A stretch of DNA of 64,000 bases from an uncultured Clostridia bacterium (lineage in GTDB: Bacteria > Bacillota > Clostridia > Lachnospirales > Anaerotignaceae). Made by a program: the position numbers and the translations under genes. Below, piece after piece: positions 1-7,672 of this stretch. The DNA is taken from NCBI GenBank assembly GCA_944384265.1, contig CALWSR010000012.1, positions 19,438 through 83,437 of the forward strand, read 5' to 3'. Each line of letters opens with the position of its first letter. Position 1 is the stretch's first letter. The notes under the pieces were generated by a model, which saw nothing but the letters and a program-made list of their open reading frames with translations, did not search any database and was not told the DNA's origin.

Positions 1-1
1 G

Positions 2-1081
2 CAATGCTTTGCTTATATCAGCCCATCTGCTGAGGATATATTTGGATACAGCGTTTCGGAGCTGAAAAAAGACAGTGCAAAATTTTTGCAGCACCTAAAT
101 CCCGCAGACAAACAAAAAATGGATTGCCTGCTCAAAGAGCCTGTAACCCAGTCCTCCATGGAAACATTTCAAGTGATAAAGGAATATGCACAGCCTGTGT
201 GGTGCGAAATACATTACACGCCCATATTGGACGATGACGGCACAACGGTGTCATTGGAATGGATATTAAGAGATATTTCTGCCAAAAAGAAAATAGAAGA
301 GGAGCTGAAGGAAACGGAAAACATGAAAAGGGAGCTTTTGGAGGACATTGCCCATGAAATCAGAACACCTGTTACACTCATAAAAGGCTATGCAGAATCC
401 ATATTAAATGATGTCATATCCCCTTCTGCCGTTCATTCCTATTTAAAAAGCATTTATTCAAAGGCGGAATTACTAAACACATTGGTCAATGATTTTATGC
501 AGGCGTCCTATTTTACATCTCAGACAATGGAGTTTCGTTTTTATGAAGTGAATGCAAAGCAGTTTATGGAGGATATGATTTCACAATGTGAATATCATAT
601 TGCCCAATCAGGCATTACACCCGTTTGTGAAAGCTATATACCTGAGGATATCATCATTGTGGTGGACAAATCCCGTATTGAGCAGGTGTTTTCCAATTTG
701 GTGGCAAATGCACTGCGCTATGCCGGAGAGCTGGCAACGGTTTTGATATCTGTAACGGCTTCTGAAAGGGCATTGGAGCAAAAAAACAGCTACATCACAA
801 TGGACGGCGTTTCCTCCGGAGAGATTGTTGTCAAAATTGTGGACAGCGGCATGGGCATTGCCCAAGAGGATTTGCCTCATATTTTTCAAAGAAAATATAG
901 AGGAAAAAATGCCTCTGCCCGTTCCGGCTCCGGACTGGGGCTTTTTATATCAAAACAAATTATTACACAGCATTCGGGAAGAATATGGGCCAAAAATGAG
1001 CCAAACAGCGGAGCGGCATTTTATTTCACACTGCCCTATTATTTGGAAGGGGAGGAGGAAGAGGATTTTATGGATATTTAG
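2..1081 (+). CDS. PAS-domain sensor histidine kinase, 5' end outside the window
   Basis: The frame is open from base 2, so the gene begins upstream and its N-terminus (probably an input or membrane region) is not visible. The first residues read YISPSAEDIFGYSVSEL, a typical PAS core start, followed by a PAC-like stretch ending near residue 95. A dimerisation and phosphoacceptor helix follows with HEIRTP (phosphorylated His near residue 118), then an HATPase_c domain with N-box NLVANALRYAG, G1 box VDSGMGI and G2 box GSGLGLF. All key kinase motifs are intact. No response regulator follows; a partner may lie upstream. The C-terminus is acidic. It is a class I histidine kinase autophosphorylating on His; the signal sensed cannot be inferred. 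Confidence 0.9.
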   Translation, partial: QCFAYISPSAEDIFGYSVSELKKDSAKFLQHLNPADKQKMDCLLKEPVTQSSMETFQVIKEYAQPVWCEIHYTPILDDDGTTVSLEWILRDISAKKKIEEELKETENMKRELLEDIAHEIRTPVTLIKGYAESILNDVISPSAVHSYLKSIYSKAELLNTLVNDFMQASYFTSQTMEFRFYEVNAKQFMEDMISQCEYHIAQSGITPVCESYIPEDIIIVVDKSRIEQVFSNLVANALRYAGELATVLISVTASERALEQKNSYITMDGVSSGEIVVKIVDSGMGIAQEDLPHIFQRKYRGKNASARSGSGLGLFISKQIITQHSGRIWAKNEPNSGAAFYFTLPYYLEGEEEEDFMDI

Positions 1082-1812
1082 ATTGATGAAAAAATGTGTA
1101 CCATAATGAAAAACAAAATAGAAGGGATGTATGAAAATATATTTCCTGATGATGAAAAAAACGAAAACAGCTTTTGAAGCAGTGAAAATGCAGAGATAGA
1201 AGCAAAAAAAGCAAGCTTTTACAAAAATGCCTCCATGAATGGCTTTTTGGAGAAGGATATGCCTGTTGCAATGCCTTAGCCATTTTTTGATGGCATTGCT
1301 GTATGGCGGCAAAATGTGGAATGTGTGTCATGGAAGAAATCAAAAAATAGAGGCCCATGGTACTGGCTGTCATTTTTGTGTAGAATTTTTTATGGGTTTT
1401 TTAAATGAAATATGATTTTTATTGGCTGAAAATAGAAGATATATGGAAAATGGTATTACAACACATAAAAAACACCATGTATGATAAAAAAATGTGTAGA
1501 TTTTATGGAAAAAAGGATATGGCCTGCAGCCTATGACAGGGGAATGGTTGCAAAAGCAATTTATAGGAATGCAATAAAATCAAAAAAAACGGATGTGTTG
1601 CGTTCATATGAAAAATGATATGAATTTTAAAAATAGAACAATGAGATTGACATTGCTTTATGAAAAGAAAGTCACCAAAGGGCTTGGAGCTGCTGCAAAG
1701 TCCCTTGCTTTGGGTTTACAAAAATGTAAGAAGTCGGTTTTAGCCGTAAACCCTAGCTTTCTATTTCATATGAAAGTAACAGAATCAAAAAAACAAAAGG
1801 GAGATTTGATTT
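1082..1812. other. Intergenic region with one MITE-like repeat
   Basis: No supported gene lies between the kinase and the DNA glycosylase. Bases 1591-1786 are a full copy of the dispersed MITE-like repeat described separately; I see nothing recognisable in 1082-1590. Confidence 0.6.
1591..1786 (+). repeat. MITE-like dispersed repeat, copy A
   Basis: About 196 bp, starting GGATGTGTTGCGTTCATATG and ending CATATGAAAGTAACAGAATC. The two ends form an imperfect terminal inverted repeat of about 23 bp. It is nearly identical to copy B (52988-53182) and clearly related, in reverse, to copy C (21729-21931). No transposase is encoded. Its right end lies 26 bp before the ATG of the DNA glycosylase gene, just upstream of that gene's ribosome site. 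Confidence 0.75.
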
Positions 1813-2664
1813 ATGGTAAAAGTACAAAAGCAAAGCTTCTCTCTAAAACAAATTTGCGAATCGGGGCAATGCTTTCGTATGCGTCCCTTGGGGGAGCAAA
1901 AATACAGCGTGGTGGCATGGGGAAAATATTTGCTGCTGGAAGAAAGCCAAAGGGAAGTGATATTTTACTGTTCCCCTGAGGAATATGAAGCAGTATGGTT
2001 TGATTATTTTGATATGGGTACAAATTATGAGAATTTTTTACAATCCATTCCCCAAGAGGATACTTATTTGAAAAGGGCGGCGGCATTTGGCGGCGGCATT
2101 CGCATATTAAAGCAGGAGCCTTGGGAAATGATTGCTTCTTTTATCATTTCACAGCAAAACAACATCAAAAGAATCAAAAAAAGCATAGAGCTGATTTGTC
2201 AAAAATTTGGAGAAGAAAAAACATTTGAAAACAATGTCTATTATACATTTCCCTCTGCAAAGGCATTGGCCCAAGCAAAAGAGGAGGAGCTGAAGGACTG
2301 CAATTTGGGTTACAGAAGCAAATACATATTAAAAACGGCACAGAGCATAGCCAAAAAAGAAATGGATATAGAGGCATTAAAGCATATGCCCTATTTGCAG
2401 GCAAAGGCAGAGCTTTTGAAATTATATGGCGTGGGGGAAAAGGTGGCAGACTGCATCTGCCTTTTTGGACTGCACTGTCTGGAGGCATTTCCTGTGGACA
2501 CCCATATCAAAAGGGTGCTGGAGCAGCAGTATCAAAATGCATTTCCATTTTCACTGTTTGCAGGCTATGAGGGTGTAATACAACAATATCTGTTTTATTA
2601 TGATTTTAAAAAAGCACAACAAAAATCAAAGGGGGCCATCCCTTTTGAAACAAATGATGTGTGA
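1813..2664 (+). CDS. ogg: 8-oxoguanine DNA glycosylase (Ogg family, HhH-GPD)
   Basis: Predicted 283-residue bifunctional DNA glycosylase/AP lyase that removes oxidised guanine in base-excision repair. The N-terminal TBP-like OGG_N region (roughly residues 1-110) contains the family motif GQCFRM. The HhH-GPD domain follows, with QQNNIKRI, the hairpin GVGEKVADC whose Lys is the expected Schiff-base nucleophile, and FPVDTHIKR carrying the conserved Asp. The length is normal for the family. The ATG at 1813 follows AAAAGGGAGATTTGATTT. A MITE-like repeat ends just upstream, so the promoter lies inside or before that repeat. The racemase-family gene starts 23 bp downstream, so they may be co-transcribed. 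Confidence 0.88.
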   Translation: MVKVQKQSFSLKQICESGQCFRMRPLGEQKYSVVAWGKYLLLEESQREVIFYCSPEEYEAVWFDYFDMGTNYENFLQSIPQEDTYLKRAAAFGGGIRILKQEPWEMIASFIISQQNNIKRIKKSIELICQKFGEEKTFENNVYYTFPSAKALAQAKEEELKDCNLGYRSKYILKTAQSIAKKEMDIEALKHMPYLQAKAELLKLYGVGEKVADCICLFGLHCLEAFPVDTHIKRVLEQQYQNAFPFSLFAGYEGVIQQYLFYYDFKKAQQKSKGAIPFETNDV

Positions 2665-2687
2665 AATAGTATTTGGGAGGAATGAAA

Positions 2688-3455
2688 ATGGGAAACGGCT
2701 ATTCATCAGTACGTTGCGAGGCAGATATCAAAAAGACATATACAGTGGAGGATTTAAGATACATTGGAGGGCATTCCATAGGCATTATTGCTGTGGATTT
2801 GAAATATCCCAAGTTGCCGGGAAATGTGGCAAATGCCACAACATATCCTTTTCCGGTGCTGTATAAAAAGGTGGCATTTCAAATTGAACAGCTTTTTGAA
2901 GGAGATGCAGCATTAAAACAAACCATTATCCATGCGGCCAAGGAGCTGGAAAGGGAAGGCGTGAGAGCAGTGGTAGGAGCCTGCGGCTTTTTTGCAAATT
3001 TTCAAAAGGATGTGGCCGATGCATTGGAAATTCCTGCATTTCTTTCCAGTATGATACAGCTTCCCATGATTAAAACGGGACTGAAGAGAGGCAAAAAAAT
3101 AGGCATCATCACCGCTTCCGGAAACGACATTACAGACAAAATGCTGCTGGAAATGGGTGTGCAGCCTCAGGACTGCTATATAGAGGATATTGGCCAAAAA
3201 GAGGGCTTTAAAACCATACGATATGAATATGCATATTTGGATAACGAAAGCGTAAGCAATACAGTTGTAAATGCGGCAAAAAATTTGGTAAAGGAGCATG
3301 GGGATGTGGGGGCCATTTTGCTGGAATGCAGTGACATTCCTCCTTATGCCTACATGGTGCAGGAGGCGGTGCAGCTGCCTGTGTTTGATTTTATCACAAT
3401 GATAAACTGGGCCCACCATGCCACAACACAAAGACCCTATTTTGGCTATTTTTAA
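2688..3455 (+). CDS. Aspartate/glutamate racemase family protein
   Basis: A 255-residue protein of the Asp/Glu/hydantoin racemase superfamily, which uses two cysteines for cofactor-free stereoinversion or related acid-base chemistry. Both candidate cysteines are visible, in VVGACGFFANF and LLECSDIPPYA. The ATG at 2688 is preferred over 2682 because GGGAGG at 2675-2680 then has a 7-base spacing. It follows the glycosylase gene closely and is followed 99 bp later by an opine dehydrogenase-family gene. A role in amino-acid or opine-type metabolism is an inference from this pairing; the substrate is unknown. Confidence 0.8.
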   Translation: MGNGYSSVRCEADIKKTYTVEDLRYIGGHSIGIIAVDLKYPKLPGNVANATTYPFPVLYKKVAFQIEQLFEGDAALKQTIIHAAKELEREGVRAVVGACGFFANFQKDVADALEIPAFLSSMIQLPMIKTGLKRGKKIGIITASGNDITDKMLLEMGVQPQDCYIEDIGQKEGFKTIRYEYAYLDNESVSNTVVNAAKNLVKEHGDVGAILLECSDIPPYAYMVQEAVQLPVFDFITMINWAHHATTQRPYFGYF

Positions 3456-3554
3456 AAAAGCCACTGCTTTTGTAAAGGGCAATTTCCACTTTACAACAAA
3501 GAAGGGCTGTTTTATGATAGAGTAGCATAGATTGTTCAATAAGGAGGATAAAGT

Positions 3555-4778
3555 ATGAAGGATTTAAGCTATTTGGAGGGAAAACCCATTGCCATACTGG
3601 GGGCAGGAGGCATTGGCAAAGCCATGGCGGCAGACTGTGTGCTGGCCGGACAGGAAGTGGTGCTTTGCGATTTGGAGCCTTTTGCTTCTGCCACATTGGC
3701 AAATTTGCAAAACGGTTTTCGTTTTCATGGCAATCAAATCAATAAATTTGGTTTTTTTCGTGAAGGAGTGGCAAAATTTCAAAAAATCACTACGTCTGTA
3801 AAAGAAGCTGTAAAGGATGCGGAAATTATCATTGTGGCATTGCCGGCAGTAGGCCATATGACATTTTTTAAAGAATTGATTCCCCATTTAAGAGATGGAC
3901 AAATCATACACATTTTTCCGGATAATTATGGCACATTGCTTTTTCGCAAAATGATGCGGGAAATGGGCTGTGACAAAAATGTTGTGGTGGGAGGCTGGTC
4001 CAGCGCCCCCTATGGCAGCAGAATCGAATCAGAGGGGCCTTTTTTGCTGCCAAGCACAAGAATTATTTATCGTGCCATTACATTGAGAGGGGCGGCACTG
4101 CCCATGACAGACCAAGAGGTATTTTTGGAAAGTGTAAAATATATTGGTGCAATGGATGCCATTACACAGGGACTGGGGCCTGTGGGGGGCAATACAGTCA
4201 TGGATACAGGATTTAGCAATGTCAATCCCATACTGCACTGCCCCGGTGTGATATTGGGCGTGGGTGCCATGGAAAACTATGGACTGATTTATGGAGAAAA
4301 CAAAAAAGATTTTTCCATTTACTGCCATGTGTACAGCCCAACGGTTTCCAAGGTGCAGTATGCCGTATATCAGGAGGAGTGTGCCATTGCCGCCGCCATG
4401 GGTGTGGGCATACAGCCCTTTGCAAAGGAAGAATTTTTTTCACGCTCCAATATATTGGGCAGTGAATATATGGGAGAGGGTATGCAGGTGCCTTATGAAG
4501 AGGTTTATGAAATGGCATTGGGAACCGGCCCTTTTTCTGTCAACCACAGATATTTGACAGAGGACATTCCCGTTGGCTGCCATGTGTTTCATGAGCTGGG
4601 CAAAAAATACGGCGTAAAAACCCCTGTGATAGATTCTATGATTTATTTGGCAAATACCATGCTGGAGAGAGATTTTTTCAAAGAAGGCTATACACTGGAA
4701 TATTTGGGCATTGGCCACATGAATCCACAGCAATTATTGGATTATTTGCAAAAGGGTATTTATACACAGCCGGAATAA
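3555..4778 (+). CDS. NAD(P)-dependent opine/octopine dehydrogenase family protein
   Basis: A 407-residue cytoplasmic oxidoreductase. It has an N-terminal Rossmann fold with the dinucleotide motif ILGAGGIGKAMAADC at residues 14-28, and a C-terminal helical catalytic domain of the octopine/nopaline dehydrogenase type (NHRYLTEDIPVG, YGVKTPVIDSMI). Family members reductively join or split an amino acid and a keto acid. The ATG at 3555 is preceded by AAGGAGG. A strong terminator at 4801-4850 ends the unit. The adjacent racemase-family gene suggests D-amino-acid or opine-like substrates. The dehydrogenase fold is clear, the substrate is not. Confidence 0.82.
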   Translation: MKDLSYLEGKPIAILGAGGIGKAMAADCVLAGQEVVLCDLEPFASATLANLQNGFRFHGNQINKFGFFREGVAKFQKITTSVKEAVKDAEIIIVALPAVGHMTFFKELIPHLRDGQIIHIFPDNYGTLLFRKMMREMGCDKNVVVGGWSSAPYGSRIESEGPFLLPSTRIIYRAITLRGAALPMTDQEVFLESVKYIGAMDAITQGLGPVGGNTVMDTGFSNVNPILHCPGVILGVGAMENYGLIYGENKKDFSIYCHVYSPTVSKVQYAVYQEECAIAAAMGVGIQPFAKEEFFSRSNILGSEYMGEGMQVPYEEVYEMALGTGPFSVNHRYLTEDIPVGCHVFHELGKKYGVKTPVIDSMIYLANTMLERDFFKEGYTLEYLGIGHMNPQQLLDYLQKGIYTQPE

Positions 4779-4800
4779 AAAAATTCTTGTTTTTAAAAAT

Positions 4801-4850
4801 AAAACAGTGGATAGCCGAAAAAGGGATATCCGCTGTTTTGTTTTTTTTTG
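4801..4850 (+). terminator. Rho-independent terminator after the opine dehydrogenase gene
   Basis: AAAACAGTGGATA pairs with TATCCGCTGTTTT around a short loop and is followed by a run of T residues. Confidence 0.85.
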
Positions 4851-5030
4851 GAAGGGTACATACAAAAAATTGGCAGTATTCATTGTATTGTGCCATGATA
4901 AAAAAGCATTGTACTATTTAAAAAATATGGTATACTCCTATGCCCTGTGATATTTCCGCTAAAAAGGGATTCTGCAAAGCAAAATGATGTGATGGAAAAA
5001 AGCAGAAATATAAAAAGTATAAAGCATATT

Positions 5031-5281
5031 GCAGTATCCAAAAGCAGTCATGTATACAGATATGGAAATGAGGTAAAAATTTGGGGATACAGCAGAAAGC
5101 CATAAAATCATAAGGGAAATGCTAGATATTTTTTAAATTATAACAATAGTATGGAAAAAGCAGAAGTATAAAAAGTAGGATTTTGTGCAGAGTATATTGC
5201 AGTATCCAAAAGCGGCCATGTATACAGATATGGAAATGAGGTAAAAATTTGGGTGATACAGCAAAACAGTATAAAATGATA
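5031..5281 (+). repeat. Two-copy direct repeat, about 82 bp each
   Basis: The segment beginning GCAGTATCCAAAAG at 5031 recurs at 5199 with only scattered substitutions, including the shared block ATACAGATATGGAAATGAGG. The copies are spaced 168 bp apart, and related sequence extends upstream of both. Function unknown. Confidence 0.75.
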
Positions 5282-5493
5282 GGGGAGTAACATAAAAAAT
5301 GCCATGAAAAAATAGAGGGCATCATTATGATTGAGAGAAAAAATAGTACAAAAAACAGACAGTATGGGATATGAAATATGCAGCATTCCATGATAGGCAA
5401 AAAACAGAAATGTTTTTGTTGTGCAAACCATTTCTTTGGGGAGGGTGGGCAGTCAAAGCATAATAGCATTTCCCTTCTCCCAGCAAAAAGGGG

Positions 5494-5729
5494 GATTCTG
5501 TTACTTTAATATGAAATAGAAGGCTATGAAACACTGCTTCTGTTCTCAAATCCGGCTCTCTGCTTTTCTCCCCTTCCACAGCCTGTCAAAAGAGCCTTTG
5601 CAGAAAACTGCTGCAATGTCCCAATCTTTTTGTTTGTTTTTTTTAAAAAGCAGCACCCATCTCTTTGGTACATTTTTAAAATTCACATTTTCAATGCCAT
5701 ATCATTTTTCATATGAACGTAACACATCC
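5494..5729 (-). repeat. MITE-like dispersed repeat, copy D
   Basis: In reverse orientation it begins GGATGTGTTACGTTCATATG and ends ATATTAAAGTAACAGAATCC, matching both ends of copies A and B, with a diverged interior of about 236 bp in total. No gene lies immediately beyond its right end. Confidence 0.65.
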
Positions 5730-6065
5730 AAAAGGGAAGTGTGAAAGCCATATTGTGAAAATGTGAGCATGAAAGGGGCATATAAAAAATAAAAATGATA
5801 GTATATACAAATGCTCTATGAAATAAAACAAATGTAAAAAAAAGCTATGAAGCTTTTAGGGAAACAAAATTTGTTTTACATAAAATAATATGCTGTGTTG
5901 TAAAGATAGTGTAAAGCATTCTAATGAAATCAAATGCGCACTGTATGCCCCACAAGGAACAAAAAGCCTGTATTTTAGTCATTTTCAGACAAAGTGCAAT
6001 CAAAAAAACACTGAAAATATCAATCATTTTATGGCAAAAATGATTTTTGTGCAAAAAAAGTAGAA

Positions 6066-6093
6066 TTGACAAAATAAAAACAGGTGCTATAAT
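6066..6093 (+). promoter_or_regulatory. Sigma-A type promoter for the antiporter gene
   Basis: TTGACA at 6066-6071 and TATAAT at 6088-6093, separated by 16 bp. Both hexamers match consensus exactly. Transcription should start near 6100, giving a leader of about 190 nt. Confidence 0.8.
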
Positions 6094-6099
6094 AGCATT

Positions 6100-6257
6100 A
6101 TATGATTTTACTAAAATAAAGTCATTTCATGCTGTAAATTTCAATCAAAGTGTATGAATATAAAACAGATAGATACTGTTTTTTGTAGATTATGACTGCT
6201 TTGATTGGTTTACAGAAAAAAGACGAGGATGAAAAAGAAACGGCCTCTTTTTTCAGC
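6100..6257 (+). promoter_or_regulatory. Structured leader with attenuator-like hairpins
   Basis: Within the leader, CTGTAAA (6132-6138) and CAATCAAAG (6142-6150) pair with CTTTGATTG (6199-6207) and TTTACAG (6209-6215), forming a long closing stem. Inside it, AAAACAG (6162-6168) pairs with CTGTTTT (6177-6183). Downstream, GAGG (6225-6228) pairs with CCTCTTTTTT (6244-6253) in a terminator-like hairpin before the ribosome site. This resembles a regulatory RNA plus expression platform, but I do not recognise a known riboswitch class. Confidence 0.5.
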
Positions 6258-6290
6258 AAAATGATAAAAACAAAAAAGGAAGGTGTCATG

Positions 6291-7451
6291 ATGGAATCTT
6301 ATAAATTTTTGCTGATGGTTGCAATTATATTGTTGTCAACAAAGGTTTTTGGACTGCTGTCCCAAAAGGTAAATATGCCTCAGGTGGTTGGAGCATTGCT
6401 TGTGGGTATTATACTGGGTCCCGGCTGTTTGAATGTGCTTGAGGAAACGGACTTTTTGAAAAAGGTAGCAGAAATCGGCGTAATACTGCTGATGTTTCAA
6501 GCCGGATTGGATACGGATTTTGAAGAGCTGAAGCGCACAGGAAAGGCCTCTTTTATCATTGCATTGATTGGCGTGATTGTTCCTTTTTTGGGCGGCTCTG
6601 CTGTTTATGCCATATTTTTCCATTCCAGCAATATGACACAGACGGATTTTTTGAGAGCCTTTTTTGTAGGTGTCATTTTGACGGCCACTTCTGTCAGCAT
6701 CACTGTGGAAACACTGCGTGAAATGGGAAAGCTCAAGGGAAAGGTAGGCACATCTGTTTTAGGGGCGGCTATCATTGATGATATTTTGGGTATTGTGGCA
6801 TTGACTGTCATCACAGGGGTTTCTTCTCCTGATGTGCATATCACAGAGGTTTTGATTAAAATTGTATTGTTTTTTGTATTTGTGGGCATATGCGGCTTCT
6901 TTTTATACCACTTGTTTAAGCATTTTGAAATTGCGTATGGCAAAAAGCGTCGTGTGGCCATTTATGCACTGGCATTTTGTTTGATTATGTCCTATTGCTC
7001 AGAAGCATTTTTTGGTGTGGCAGATATCACAGGGGCCTATTTTGCAGGGCTGATTTTATGCAATTTGACAGATATCAAAGAATATATTGCCTCTAAAATT
7101 GTGGTAACCTCCTATATGTTTTTTACACCCATATTTTTTGCAGGCATTGGTATGAAAACCATTTTGACAGGCATGACACCGGCTCTTTTGATATTTTCTG
7201 TTGCATTGCTGGTCATTGCCATATTGTCTAAGGTGGTTGGCTGCGGACTGGGAGCAAAGCTGTGCGGATATACAAATCATGACGCTCTTTCTGTGGGCAT
7301 TGGCATGATATCCCGTGGGGAGGTGGCATTGATTGTGGCACAAAAGGGTTCTCAGATTGGCCTGATTTCTCCGGAGCTGTTTCCGGCCATTGTGCTTGTG
7401 GTCATTGTCACAACACTGCTGACGCCCATATTATTAAAACTGCAAATGTGA
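6291..7451 (+). CDS. Cation:proton antiporter (CPA2, KefB/NapA-like)
   Basis: A 386-residue membrane protein with about 12 hydrophobic segments, matching the Na+/H+ exchanger domain of the CPA2 family. Features include VGALLVGIILGPGCL near the N-terminus, GVILLMFQAGLDTDF, TATSVSITVETLREMG and AAIIDDILGIVALTVI, whose adjacent aspartates are the expected cation site. There is no C-terminal TrkA-N/RCK domain, so it is the short form. It probably exports Na+ or K+ in exchange for protons. ATG at 6288 or 6291 are both possible; AAGGAAGGTG upstream favours 6291. A consensus promoter and structured leader precede it, and a strong terminator follows. Confidence 0.87.
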   Translation: MESYKFLLMVAIILLSTKVFGLLSQKVNMPQVVGALLVGIILGPGCLNVLEETDFLKKVAEIGVILLMFQAGLDTDFEELKRTGKASFIIALIGVIVPFLGGSAVYAIFFHSSNMTQTDFLRAFFVGVILTATSVSITVETLREMGKLKGKVGTSVLGAAIIDDILGIVALTVITGVSSPDVHITEVLIKIVLFFVFVGICGFFLYHLFKHFEIAYGKKRRVAIYALAFCLIMSYCSEAFFGVADITGAYFAGLILCNLTDIKEYIASKIVVTSYMFFTPIFFAGIGMKTILTGMTPALLIFSVALLVIAILSKVVGCGLGAKLCGYTNHDALSVGIGMISRGEVALIVAQKGSQIGLISPELFPAIVLVVIVTTLLTPILLKLQM

Positions 7452-7454
7452 ATG

Positions 7455-7489
7455 AAAAAAATATCTTCCTGCGGGGAGATATTTTTTTG
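7455..7489 (+). terminator. Rho-independent terminator after the antiporter
   Basis: ATATCTTCC and GGGAGATAT form a stem around a short loop, followed by seven T residues. Confidence 0.88.
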
Positions 7490-7598
7490 TGCAAAATATC
7501 ATGGTTTGAAAATCAAAAATTTAGCAGCCATATAGGATGTTTTAATAAAGCATTAATATAATGAGAGTATATTTTTAAATAAAGGGTATGCAATAAAA

Positions 7599-7651
7599 TG
7601 CTGCGCCCCTTCCCTTGCTTTCAAAAAAAGGGAAATGGGGACAGCGCTGTG
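7599..7651 (+). promoter_or_regulatory. Stem-loop in the leader of the GGDEF gene
   Basis: GCGCCCCTTCCC pairs with GGGAA, GGGG and GCGC further downstream, giving a GC-rich hairpin ending about 20 bp before the start codon. It is unusual in this AT-rich sequence. Function unknown. Confidence 0.4.
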
Positions 7652-7672
7652 GAAGTGGAAGAAGGTGTCATT

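Larger units (their letters stand above)
4851..6065. other. Long intergenic region with a duplicated segment and a MITE-like repeat
   Basis: No supported gene in about 1.2 kb. It holds a two-copy direct duplication (5031-5112 and 5199-5281) and MITE-like copy D (5494-5729). The remainder is AT-rich with no visible signal. Confidence 0.6.

Noticed and set aside
1593..1979. Possible gene covering MITE-like copy A and the start of ogg
   Set aside because: It is another frame of the repeat plus the glycosylase gene; the glycosylase frame has clear family motifs.
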